DNA of 8,506 nt, taken from Caldifarciminota bacterium 4484_100. Lineage in GTDB: Bacteria > Hydrothermota > Tepidihabitantia > SM23-42. Each line of letters begins with the position of its first letter. Positions within the stretch are counted from its first letter, which is position 1. The notes beneath the pieces were generated by a model. The model was not told the origin of the DNA and did not search any database. It worked only from the letters and a program-made list of their open reading frames with translations. Positions 1-6,733 of this stretch are shown piece by piece. Made by a program: the position numbers and the translations under genes. The stretch is taken from the NCBI GenBank assembly GCA_002049785.1, contig MUKB01000081.1:1-8506 (forward strand). The letters are read 5' to 3'.

Positions 1-2412
1 AACAAAACCCAGAACCGGGGCATAGACCACAACCGAGGTATTCGAGGTCCAGATTGAATCGTGAATGTCATGAAACTCAAGGGAAAAGTTTATCGCATGA
101 CCATTCGGACAATTCTGAGCAACCGTAAATCGGTAATAGGGGTTTGATAATGCAGAATCATCCACCGCAATATCCCCATACCAGGCAGAATCGATCGAAA
201 TTGTCGCATAGGGGTCAGATTCAGAGAGATAACCATAAACACCCTGGGCGGTCTCAATCCCGATATTCTTTGCCCAGCATCCAAGATCCACGGTCTCACC
301 CGGATTTGCCTGACCATTGCCACCAGAATCGTTCAATATCGTCGAACCCAGGGTTATATAAGGACCAGATGGAGAGGTTACTAAAGCATAGCCCTCATAT
401 GGGATAAAGTTATGTTTGGTAACGGTAACGAACATAGTGTCGCCCACGGTCGTGGGGTTCACATTCAAAATTGCAATACCTGAAGCATCGGTATATGTTG
501 AAACATGCATCTCAGGTGATTGATTGGGAATCCAGCAGCAAACCAGTGCATCCTCAAGTGGTGAGCCTCCACCATTTACGGTAACTGTAAAACTGGTAGG
601 CCCGGGATTAATAATGCTGTTATGGGTAACCGACATATTTCCAGGAATATCGGTCCAGAAATCCAGGGATGGATCATTGAAGAGATGGTAGGCCTCAAAA
701 TAATAACGCTTCCGTGAGGAATTTGTATTATTCTCAATCCAGTAAAGTCCCCACTGGGTGAACCTTCCGGTCTCATAGAGATTTCCTGGAATGCTGTCGG
801 CATAAATTGCGTCGAAATACCTGCGTTGAAGCCAGTCATCCTCATCCCAGTAGGTGCTCGGAACACTACCAAAATAACAGATTCCACCACGGCCATCCAG
901 ACGATCCCAGGTCTCACCAAAGCAGTTACTCGAATACTGATAATCTCCGGTCAAACAGCAGTGTCCGCAGGGCATAGGATACATATCAAGATTATTTGTA
1001 AGATTGGTCAATTCACTGACATTGAAATCACCAGAATAACCAACCCACCACTCGGTCTGACCTCCGTGTGCAGTATACACACACCAGGCCCTACCCGCAT
1101 TTATTTGATTTACTACACGGGTCTCCTCTTCTCCTGAGGCATAGACAAGGGTATCAACAGTATAGCCGTAGGGCACGAGAAGATTGCGACAGTACCAGTT
1201 TGTTGCCATCCCTACACCCTGATATCCAGAATCATAACCAGCAATAAAACAGGCCCTTTTCAACCAGTCATACCCTGCTGAACCAAAATTTGCATGTTCA
1301 TATCGAAGCGCTTTCTGAATTACGGTATTGGCCTGGGTTGCATCAAGAACTGAAATACGCGCATTGAAGAGGTCAGGTAAATAACCTGAGCCATCGGTCT
1401 CAGCATAGTATAAATCGGTCTGGTCTCCACTTGAAGAACCGGTACCCGAAGGTGGCAGAGGCGTCGATGAATTCGGGTCTCCGATAATTACAAGGAATGT
1501 CGCCTGGGGATTTTGAGCTTCTATTGTATCATTGATTGCCGAAGCACTCCAGCCTGTAGCATCCCACATTCTAACATTATAACCCTTCTTCTTCTTCCAA
1601 TAGGCAAGACTCTCAGCAGCCTGAGAAAATGCGCTGTTATAGAAAATATCGTAGTAGACAGGGAGTGGTGGTACACCTCGTAGATAGTCAGGATAGTTTA
1701 TGACCATCTTCTTGATAAAATCCTCCCACACCACAGAATAATTTTTACCAATTTCCTCTTGTGTCTTCCTGATATTGGCACCCACAAAATTCACCCTCAC
1801 TCGAATATGGGTATAGCATCTAATCTTCTTTGAAACAGGATTATAATGGATCGGAAATAGCTGTAATGTTGCCAGACGATGACCTCGTGCATAACCAGGG
1901 TGTTCTTCAATCCCGGTGATCTGCTCCGGATAAAATCGATTGGTGGTATAGACCTTCTCATCAATTATAAATTTTGCCCGGGCTCCAGGGATCTTAGGGA
2001 CAGAGGCCAGGGCAGGCATTACACGCTGGTCAATACCAAGTTTATCCAGAGCAAAATCCTGGTAATCTGCAGAAAGAAGTACAACCTCAATCTTGGCATC
2101 ATAGGGTACATCCAAAACCGCCGTTGCCATTGGCAGCTTTGGCTTTCCGATATCTGAAGTGAATGCATATTCTCCTATGGACAATAGGACAAATGTCTCC
2201 TTACCAATATCGGTCATCTTCCGGGTATCGATTGTCCGGGTATCAAAACCAGAAAAGCTAAAATCGATAACCGCTGATGATTGATCAAGGTTAAGACATT
2301 TCATCTGGGGTGGTTGTCGCATTCCATTTTGAAAGGAGATCCAGTGAGCAGAAACAAGAGTGACCATTAGCAGGCCGATTAAAACGGCCGTCTTTTGAAT
2401 TAATTTTTCCAT
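1..2412 (-). CDS. Secreted C25 (gingipain-type) cysteine peptidase, C-terminus cut by window edge
   Basis: Reading leftward from ATG at 2412, the frame stays open for 804 codons to base 1, so the C-terminus is missing. Residues 1-22 are a Sec signal peptide (basic start, hydrophobic core, likely cut after VSA). Residues about 40-245 resemble the C25 propeptide (GKPKLP...LDVPYDAKIEV). Residues about 250-590 form the catalytic domain: TDLYYAETDG at 332-341, LPDLFNARISV at 345-355, catalytic His449 in AHGG, and catalytic Cys486 in CLTGD. The 37-residue His-Cys spacing is close to gingipain R. The domain ends at FNDPSLDFW. Residues about 590-680 look like the gingipain C-terminal Ig domain; 682-804 resemble a CARDB-like module (NPGETVDL). 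The family cleaves proteins outside the cell and often carries a type IX secretion sorting tail, which would lie off the window. The start is supported by AGGAGG four bases upstream. Family assignment is confident; substrate is unknown. Confidence 0.93.
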   Translation of the reverse strand, partial: MEKLIQKTAVLIGLLMVTLVSAHWISFQNGMRQPPQMKCLNLDQSSAVIDFSFSGFDTRTIDTRKMTDIGKETFVLLSIGEYAFTSDIGKPKLPMATAVLDVPYDAKIEVVLLSADYQDFALDKLGIDQRVMPALASVPKIPGARAKFIIDEKVYTTNRFYPEQITGIEEHPGYARGHRLATLQLFPIHYNPVSKKIRCYTHIRVRVNFVGANIRKTQEEIGKNYSVVWEDFIKKMVINYPDYLRGVPPLPVYYDIFYNSAFSQAAESLAYWKKKKGYNVRMWDATGWSASAINDTIEAQNPQATFLVIIGDPNSSTPLPPSGTGSSSGDQTDLYYAETDGSGYLPDLFNARISVLDATQANTVIQKALRYEHANFGSAGYDWLKRACFIAGYDSGYQGVGMATNWYCRNLLVPYGYTVDTLVYASGEEETRVVNQINAGRAWCVYTAHGGQTEWWVGYSGDFNVSELTNLTNNLDMYPMPCGHCCLTGDYQYSSNCFGETWDRLDGRGGICYFGSVPSTYWDEDDWLQRRYFDAIYADSIPGNLYETGRFTQWGLYWIENNTNSSRKRYYFEAYHLFNDPSLDFWTDIPGNMSVTHNSIINPGPTSFTVTVNGGGSPLEDALVCCWIPNQSPEMHVSTYTDASGIAILNVNPTTVGDTMFVTVTKHNFIPYEGYALVTSPSGPYITLGSTILNDSGGNGQANPGETVDLGCWAKNIGIETAQGVYGYLSESDPYATISIDSAWYGDIAVDDSALSNPYYRFTVAQNCPNGHAINFSLEFHDIHDSIWTSNTSVVVYAPVLGFV

Positions 2413-2416
2413 AAAA

Positions 2417-2422
2417 CCTCCT
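2417..2422 (-). promoter_or_regulatory. Ribosome binding site of the C25 peptidase gene
   Basis: On the minus strand AGGAGG (part of GAGAGGAGG) lies four bases before the ATG at 2412. It fixes the start of the peptidase and agrees with the signal peptide that follows. The 4-base spacing is short but identical to that of the lipoprotein gene at 6734. Confidence 0.85.
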
Positions 2423-2433
2423 CTCGTATGTCA

Positions 2434-2455
2434 GTAGTCTTAAGTCTTAGACTAC
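2434..2455 (-). promoter_or_regulatory. Hairpin in the 5' leader of the peptidase mRNA
   Basis: GTAGTCT (2434-2440) and AGACTAC (2449-2455) form a perfect 7-bp stem with an 8-base loop. It lies between the predicted transcription start (about 2474) and the ribosome binding site, 11 bases from the latter. It could stabilise the leader or modulate translation; the pairing is seen, the role is inferred. Confidence 0.5.
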
Positions 2456-2480
2456 CCCACTTTTCTATTAACCTTATAAT

Positions 2481-2508
2481 ATAATAATTAAAAATTATAA
2501 AATGTCAA
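2481..2508 (-). promoter_or_regulatory. Sigma70-type promoter for the C25 peptidase gene
   Basis: On the minus strand a perfect -35 hexamer TTGACA occupies 2508-2503. After a 16-base spacer, TATTAT (2486-2481) matches the -10 consensus at five of six positions; TATATT with a 19-base spacer is an alternative. The segment is very AT-rich. Transcription would start near 2474 and give a leader of roughly 60 bases containing the hairpin and ribosome binding site described separately. Confidence 0.65.
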
Positions 2509-2584
2509 GGGTTAAAAAACCTGACCTTTCCCCTTTTTGTTTTGATTTTTCAAAATGTTGAGTTTATTCCATGCCTTCTTCGCA

Positions 2585-2597
2585 GACCGAGACGGTC
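2585..2597. repeat. Small inverted repeat GACCG-AGA-CGGTC
   Basis: GACCG (2585-2589) pairs with CGGTC (2593-2597) around an AGA loop. Its central 7 bases CGAGACG (2588-2594) are the exact reverse complement of CGTCTCG (2648-2654), the centre of the hairpin further right, so the two could pair with each other instead of with themselves. Confidence 0.45.
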
Positions 2598-2607
2598 ATC
2601 GGACTGA

Positions 2608-2633
2608 ATAGAGTTTCTACATAGAGTTTCTAC
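2608..2633. repeat. Perfect tandem duplication of a 13-mer
   Basis: ATAGAGTTTCTAC occurs twice without a gap (2608-2620 and 2621-2633). It sits directly upstream of the three-way-junction element. Both copies are identical, which suggests a recent duplication or slippage; no function can be assigned. Confidence 0.9.
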
Positions 2634-2634
2634 T

Positions 2635-2701
2635 TCCAGCTAAGGGGCGTCTCGCCCCGATGGATTTGATTCCGCAGGGCGAGGACGCCCTGCGGGCTGG
2701 A
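2635..2701. repeat. GC-rich palindromic element able to fold as a three-way junction
   Basis: An outer 6-bp stem, TCCAGC (2635-2640) with GCTGGA (2696-2701), encloses two hairpins. The first is GGGGCG-TCT-CGCCCC (2644-2658). The second is a perfect 10-bp stem CCGCAGGGCG / CGCCCTGCGG with an AGGA loop (2672-2695). The second hairpin abuts the outer stem directly, which would allow coaxial stacking. The GC content stands out sharply from the AT-rich surroundings. It resembles a REP-like dispersed palindrome or the core of a structured RNA; no promoter or T-tract marks it clearly as a transcript or terminator. The pairing is certain, the identity is not. Confidence 0.6.
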
Positions 2702-2707
2702 GATATC

Positions 2708-2752
2708 TGGTTTATTTGGTTTTTCTCGTTTTTCTGGTTTTTGTGATTTTTC
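2708..2752. repeat. Five tandem degenerate 9-mers, consensus TGGTTTTTC
   Basis: Five gapless 9-base units follow each other: TGGTTTATT, TGGTTTTTC, TCGTTTTTC, TGGTTTTTG, TGATTTTTC. Units differ from the consensus at zero to two positions. The array starts six bases after the three-way-junction element and ends exactly where the 8-mer array begins. Confidence 0.8.
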
Positions 2753-2784
2753 AATGACTTAATGACTTAATAACTCAATGACTA
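2753..2784. repeat. Four tandem 8-mers, consensus AATGACTT
   Basis: Four gapless 8-base units: AATGACTT, AATGACTT, AATAACTC, AATGACTA. The first two are identical, the last two carry two and one changes. The array directly continues the 9-mer array, with a change of period at 2753. Such arrays are prone to slippage, but this one is about 140 bases upstream of the nnr promoter and not inside it. Confidence 0.8.
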
Positions 2785-2866
2785 ACGAATTTCCCAGCAT
2801 CTCTGAATAACCAGAATACCATTATAATCAGGCCTACAGGCCATATGAAAAAAGTGGAGAGGAGTC

Positions 2867-2899
2867 AGTTAAAAAACGACAAAATTCGTCTTTTTAACT
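2867..2899. repeat. AT-rich hairpin upstream of the nnr promoter
   Basis: The left arm (2867-2879, AGTT then six A then CGA) pairs with the right arm (2886-2899) over 13 bp with one bulged C at 2890 and a 6-base CAAAAT loop. It lies 28 bases upstream of the -35 box. It could be a degenerate terminator protecting nnr from upstream transcription or a protein-binding inverted repeat; neither can be decided from sequence alone. Confidence 0.5.
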
Positions 2900-2926
2900 T
2901 CCTGAAAATCCTGTGAAATATAACGG

Positions 2927-2954
2927 TTGACTTTGGTAAATTTTTTCGTAAAAT
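2927..2954 (+). promoter_or_regulatory. Promoter of the nnr operon, predicted to give a leaderless mRNA
   Basis: TTGACT (2927-2932, five of six to the -35 consensus) is followed by a 16-base spacer and TAAAAT (2949-2954, five of six to the -10 consensus). The -10 box ends six bases before the ATG at 2961, so the expected start point is at or next to the A of the start codon. No Shine-Dalgarno-like sequence precedes the ATG, which fits a leaderless transcript. Confidence 0.65.
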
Positions 2955-2960
2955 TAAGTT

Positions 2961-4523
2961 ATGAGAGTGCTAAAAAATAGTGAGATGAAAAAGATTGATA
3001 AATGGGCGATTGAAGACCTCGGTATCCCGGGCATTGTCCTGATGGAGAATGCCGGTCGGGGATGTGTCGATATCCTGGAAGACTACTTTACACTTACCCG
3101 ACTGCGAATTCTTATCATCTGTGGGAAAGGAAATAATGGCGGAGATGGATTTGTTATTGCCCGCCATTTAAGAAACCGTAAAGCCCAGGTGAAGGTGATT
3201 CTTCTTGGCAAAGGAGATGAACTGAAACAGGACAGTCTAACAAACTACCGTCTGGCAAAAAAGGCACAGATTGAAATCATCGAAACAGCAAATATCCGCA
3301 ACATCAAAAACATAATCGATACATTCAACCCTGAGGTAATCGTTGACGCGATATTCGGAACCGGTTTCAAAGGGAGTCCAAAGGATATCTACTATAAAAC
3401 GATTCAGCAGATAAACAGAAGCGATGCCTTTGTCTTATCGGTCGACATCCCCTCAGGTATTGATGGTGATACCGGTAAATTTGAGGGTATCTGTGTTATC
3501 GCCGATGCCACCGCAACGATGTGTTTTTTGAAAAGGGGTAACTACTTATATCCAGGCCGCTCATTCTGCGGAGATCTTTATGTTATTGATATCGGAATCC
3601 CCTACAGTCTCATTGAGGAAGGCTATCCCTGTCTATTGGAGTATGAACAGATCTATGATATGATGCCCTTACGACCTCCTGAAGGTAATAAGGGAACATT
3701 TGGTCAGGTACTGGTAATTGCAGGTGCCCGTGGTTTTTCCGGCGCCGCTGCAATGGCAGCCATCTCAGTATTGAAAACCGGGGCAGGACTTGTGCGTTTG
3801 GCAGCACCTGAAGGGATAATGGACCCCTTGGAATCAAAACTGCTCGAGGTGGTTAAGGTTCCTCTAAGTCAGACCGAGGCTATGACGATCTCTCCCCGGG
3901 CAATAGACCAACTCCTCCCCTATCTGAAAAAAAGCGATGTTGTAATTGTAGGTCCAGGTATCACCACCCATCCAGAGACTGCACAATTTCTATTCAAATT
4001 CCTGCCTCAGATGAGTGTACCGCTGATCATCGATGCCGATGCCCTAAATATTATCTCTCAGGATATTCGGTTCTTCAAGAAAATTCATACACCCTTCATC
4101 CTCACCCCACACCCAGGGGAGCTCTCCAGATTGATAAACCTCACCCCGAAAAAGATAAATGAAGAAAAGTTTGACCTCGCCCCTAAGTATGCCCGGAAAT
4201 TTAATGGAGTACTGATTTTGAAGGGTGCGCCTACTGTAATTGCCTCACCTAAAGGTGAAGTATTCATCAATTCCACAGGCAACTCAGGTCTTGCCTCAGC
4301 CGGGTCTGGAGATGTCCTGGTCGGAATGATCGGTGGATTCCTTGCCCAGGGTGTATCACCAATCAATGCTGCAAACCTTGGTGTCTTTCTCCATGGTTTG
4401 TGTGCGGATCTGGCGATGGATGAAAATAATGAATACTCCTTGAATGCAGGTGATTTGATAAACTATATCCCAAGAGCAATAAACTATATACTGGAAAGGA
4501 AATTCATAAAAGAGAATGATTAA
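2961..4523 (+). CDS. nnr: Bifunctional NAD(P)H-hydrate epimerase / ADP-dependent NAD(P)H-hydrate dehydratase
   Basis: This 520-residue cytoplasmic enzyme repairs hydrated NADH and NADPH: the N-terminal half interconverts the R and S hydrates and the C-terminal half dehydrates the S form using ADP. The epimerase domain (about 1-225) shows MENAGRG at 28-34, GKGNNGGDG at 55-63, DAIFGTGFKG at 129-138 and VDIPSGIDGDTG at 161-172. The ribokinase-like dehydratase domain (about 232-515) shows NKGTFG at 243-248, DADALN at 358-363, TPHPGE at 382-387 and GSGD at 448-451, with the presumed catalytic Asp451. Length is normal for the fused bacterial form and all key motifs are present. The ATG at 2961 is supported because family members begin in this way (MRVLKNSEMKKID), although there is no ribosome binding site; the second Met (codon 9) would cut a conserved segment. 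It is first in a plus-strand operon and overlaps the next gene by 8 bases. Confidence 0.96.
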   Translation: MRVLKNSEMKKIDKWAIEDLGIPGIVLMENAGRGCVDILEDYFTLTRLRILIICGKGNNGGDGFVIARHLRNRKAQVKVILLGKGDELKQDSLTNYRLAKKAQIEIIETANIRNIKNIIDTFNPEVIVDAIFGTGFKGSPKDIYYKTIQQINRSDAFVLSVDIPSGIDGDTGKFEGICVIADATATMCFLKRGNYLYPGRSFCGDLYVIDIGIPYSLIEEGYPCLLEYEQIYDMMPLRPPEGNKGTFGQVLVIAGARGFSGAAAMAAISVLKTGAGLVRLAAPEGIMDPLESKLLEVVKVPLSQTEAMTISPRAIDQLLPYLKKSDVVIVGPGITTHPETAQFLFKFLPQMSVPLIIDADALNIISQDIRFFKKIHTPFILTPHPGELSRLINLTPKKINEEKFDLAPKYARKFNGVLILKGAPTVIASPKGEVFINSTGNSGLASAGSGDVLVGMIGGFLAQGVSPINAANLGVFLHGLCADLAMDENNEYSLNAGDLINYIPRAINYILERKFIKEND

Positions 4524-5961
4524 CCTTCTCTCTATCTGTGTAATATTCTCTATCAGCATCTCACCGCATAATATCTATTTAGAACACTATTACATAATCC
4601 CACCCCTTGGCAGGATTTATTCCATCACCGCCTCCACCCGCTATCTATTTGTCGCCAGCGATAACTACCTCATCTTTTTCAACAAACCAGACCTCTCATT
4701 TGAGAAGGCGCTTATGTTTGATCGAACGCTCGAACTCATCGCCTATGACCAATCGACCGATGATATCTGGCTCATCAGCCTGCCTGAAATCGTCCGTTTC
4801 ACCCCCTTCACATATTCAATAAAGACATTCCCGTTCAGCCGGGTTGTCAATCGACTTGCGGTCGATAGCAAATACCTCTATCTTGATACCGGAACCAAGT
4901 ACTGTCTGGACAAACGAACCGGCAAACTCAAAACCGTTTCCTCTTTTCCCCCAGGGCTTTACTGGAACGAAAAAGACCCTTCTCCACTATTAAAAAAATA
5001 TACCTTTCTCACTCCATACTACTACTTTGACCAGGAAAAGGAATCACAAATACCTTTCCAGCGCTATCCCATAACCGCGCTCTATGACGATGGAATAAAC
5101 CTCTTTGTGGGCACAGACCGATTTGGTCTCTTAAAATACAATAAGGTCTCCTGGCAATATCAAAGGATAATCTATGGACCCTTAGATTCTCAAATTGATA
5201 AGGTCTACCAGATCGACTCAATAATCCATTTTCTCTCTGCTGGAGGGATCTCCTATTTTCAGGCACAGAAAAGAAAATGGCATTATCTCCGTCTGAAACA
5301 GAGGCCTGAGAATATCCTGTGGATGGATAAGGAATTTGTTCTCAGCTTCGAGAATCGTCTTCTAAAATTGAACGGCACATTCACATTTCCGCTCGGCAAC
5401 TTTCAGGGGCGGGTGCTCTGCCTCAATCAGGATACACAAAACATCTACATCGGAACCACACAGGGGCTCTTCCGACTTCCCATAAGGGCCAACGAACCAC
5501 TCCCCTTTGGTCTTAAAGACTTTGCAATATATGTAATACACCCAACCGAAGACAAAATATATATCGGGGGAGAAAATGGATTCTATCGCTACGATAAAAA
5601 ATCGAAGACCTGGTCAAGACCCATCAGCTTCGGAATTAAGGATATCGTCTCTATCGGTCACAATCTCTATCTCCTGGGTCTGAATAATCAGCTGATAAGC
5701 TATCAGTCCGATGCCAGCGATTCTGACACCACCTGGTTTCTCCTTCCCTATTTTAATATCTATGATATCACCACCGATCAGGAAGTACTCTATTGTGCCT
5801 CATACTCTGGGGTCTACTATTACAACCCGCAGAGTAGTTCGTATCAAATCGTCCATCAACTTCCCCGTATTAAATATGATTATGTATTCTTTGTCGGTGA
5901 TAAGCTTATCGCCATTGCCGACAAAAAGATTTACGCACTATCCGAAGAGTATCTCCATTAG
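4516..5961 (+). CDS. Exported beta-propeller protein of unknown function
   Basis: This 481-residue protein starts with a short hydrophobic segment (residues 3-16) that looks like a signal peptide, though it lacks the usual basic residues. The rest is beta-rich with repeated aromatic strands. Several blades follow the pattern 'x-L/I-Y/F-hydrophobic-G-T-x-x-G-hydrophobic-aromatic': NLFVGTDRFGLLKYNK from 195, NIYIGTTQGLFRLP from 309, KIYIGGENGFYRYDKKSKTW from 347, and VLYCASYSGVYYYNP from 424. These resemble the sensor-propeller (Reg_prop-like) repeats of exported or membrane proteins, here without kinase or membrane anchor. I do not recognise a named family. The ATG lies inside the 3' end of nnr (8-base overlap), an in-frame stop at 4507-4509 rules out a much earlier start, and there is only a poor ribosome site (AAAGGA, 15 bases away), so translation is probably coupled to nnr. 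The position before tatC hints at an envelope role, which is inference. Confidence 0.8.
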   Translation: MINLLSICVIFSISISPHNIYLEHYYIIPPLGRIYSITASTRYLFVASDNYLIFFNKPDLSFEKALMFDRTLELIAYDQSTDDIWLISLPEIVRFTPFTYSIKTFPFSRVVNRLAVDSKYLYLDTGTKYCLDKRTGKLKTVSSFPPGLYWNEKDPSPLLKKYTFLTPYYYFDQEKESQIPFQRYPITALYDDGINLFVGTDRFGLLKYNKVSWQYQRIIYGPLDSQIDKVYQIDSIIHFLSAGGISYFQAQKRKWHYLRLKQRPENILWMDKEFVLSFENRLLKLNGTFTFPLGNFQGRVLCLNQDTQNIYIGTTQGLFRLPIRANEPLPFGLKDFAIYVIHPTEDKIYIGGENGFYRYDKKSKTWSRPISFGIKDIVSIGHNLYLLGLNNQLISYQSDASDSDTTWFLLPYFNIYDITTDQEVLYCASYSGVYYYNPQSSSYQIVHQLPRIKYDYVFFVGDKLIAIADKKIYALSEEYLH

Positions 5962-5976
5962 TATCATAGCCATTCT

Positions 5977-6687
5977 ATGACCGAAAAGCAACTCAGTTTT
6001 ATCGAACATTTAGAAGAGTTAAGAAGAAGAATCCTTTATTCTCTGGCCTGTGTCGGCATCTTTTCAATTATTACATTCTTCTTTGCACACCGCCTGCTCA
6101 ATTTCATCATCAGACACTCAAACCTGCAGACCACCTACTTCTTTTCACCCACCGAGGCATTCTTCGCCCAGATTAAGGTCGCCATCTTCCTCGCAATCTT
6201 CTTAAGTTTCCCCTTTATTCTCTATCAAACCTGGGCATTTATCGGCCCGGGCCTCACCCATACTGAACGTAAGATTTCTATCTCCTATATCGCTTCAGGA
6301 ATACTCCTTTTCTTACTCGGCAATGGGTTCAGCTACTTCATCCTGATTCCATTCGGCTTGAAATTCCTCCTCTCCTTTGGTAATGAAACGATTCAACCAC
6401 TGATGAACATCAGCCGCTATCTCAATTTCATCTTCTGGTGCCTGCTCGGCTCCGGACTTCTATTCCAGCTTCCACTACTCCTCTTCTTCTTAATGAAACT
6501 TGAAATAATCGATATCGAAACGGTTACCCGACACCGTGCCGAGGCGGTAATTATAATATTAATCATCTGCGCAATAATCACCCCCACCGGTGATTTTTTT
6601 ACGCTATTATTGATATCTGTTCCGCTCTTACTATTATTTGAATTGAGCATCCTTGCTGCACGCCTGGCCCGCAGGAAAAAGGATTAA
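5977..6687 (+). CDS. tatC: Sec-independent (twin-arginine) protein translocase subunit TatC
   Basis: TatC is the six-helix inner-membrane receptor that recognises twin-arginine signal peptides and exports folded proteins. The 236-residue length is typical. Hallmarks are the N-terminal FIEHLEELRRR (8-18; Glu14 and Arg16 match the signal-binding Glu15 and Arg17 of E. coli), SPTEAFF at 57-63, FPFILYQTWAFIGPGL at 78-93 followed by Glu97 in TERK (E. coli Glu103), and ITPTGD at 201-206 before the last helices. The tail ARRKKD is basic, as expected for the cytoplasm. The conserved transmembrane Glu of E. coli (Glu170, in FEVP) is Gln164 here (FQLP). The gene begins 15 bases after the propeller gene stops, without a visible ribosome binding site. 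No tatA or tatB lies in the window. The assignment is secure. Confidence 0.97.
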   Translation: MTEKQLSFIEHLEELRRRILYSLACVGIFSIITFFFAHRLLNFIIRHSNLQTTYFFSPTEAFFAQIKVAIFLAIFLSFPFILYQTWAFIGPGLTHTERKISISYIASGILLFLLGNGFSYFILIPFGLKFLLSFGNETIQPLMNISRYLNFIFWCLLGSGLLFQLPLLLFFLMKLEIIDIETVTRHRAEAVIIILIICAIITPTGDFFTLLLISVPLLLLFELSILAARLARRKKD

Positions 6688-6723
6688 ACCCTTCAGGAGT
6701 GGTCAGGCGTCAAACTGGGTGAA

Positions 6724-6729
6724 AGGAGG
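6724..6729 (+). promoter_or_regulatory. Strong ribosome binding site that decides the lipoprotein start
   Basis: AGGAGG, within GAAAGGAGG, lies four bases before the ATG at 6734. The frame is open further upstream (an ATG at 6653 inside tatC), but that start would put 27 polar residues in front of a perfect lipoprotein signal peptide, so 6734 is the real start. Confidence 0.9.
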
Positions 6730-6733
6730 AAAG

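Larger units (their letters stand above)
2413..2960. other. 548-base divergent intergenic region, repeat-rich, no convincing gene
   Basis: This region separates the minus-strand peptidase from the plus-strand nnr operon. The outer parts hold the two divergent promoters. The middle (about 2585-2784) contains consecutive GC-rich hairpins, a duplicated 13-mer and two tandem arrays, listed separately. The stretches 2509-2580 and 2785-2866 are AT-rich or featureless apart from a small GGCCT/AGGCC inverted repeat at 2831-2842. No open frame with a ribosome binding site or recognisable protein was found on either strand. Confidence 0.8.

Noticed and set aside
90..1137. Open frames on both strands within 90-1137.
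   Set aside because: They lie in other frames of the C25 peptidase gene, which has clear catalytic motifs and continuous coding over 804 codons.
2585..2701. Possible tRNA or CRISPR repeat in the intergenic GC-rich region.
   Set aside because: No T-arm or anticodon-arm consensus, no CCA-end geometry, and no regularly spaced repeats with unique spacers.
2543..2754. An 11-mer TGATTTTTCAA occurs at 2543-2553 and 2744-2754, like a target-site duplication around a 190-base insert.
   Set aside because: The second copy is part of the 9-mer/8-mer arrays and the word is low-complexity; no terminal inverted repeats flank the segment.
2845..2916. A 23-codon open frame (MKKVERSQLKNDK...) upstream of nnr.
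   Set aside because: No ribosome binding site, very short, and its codons overlap the AT-rich hairpin; nothing supports translation.
6653..6733. An upstream ATG at 6653 that would extend the lipoprotein by 27 residues.
   Set aside because: It lies inside tatC, has no ribosome site and would place polar sequence before a complete lipoprotein signal peptide.
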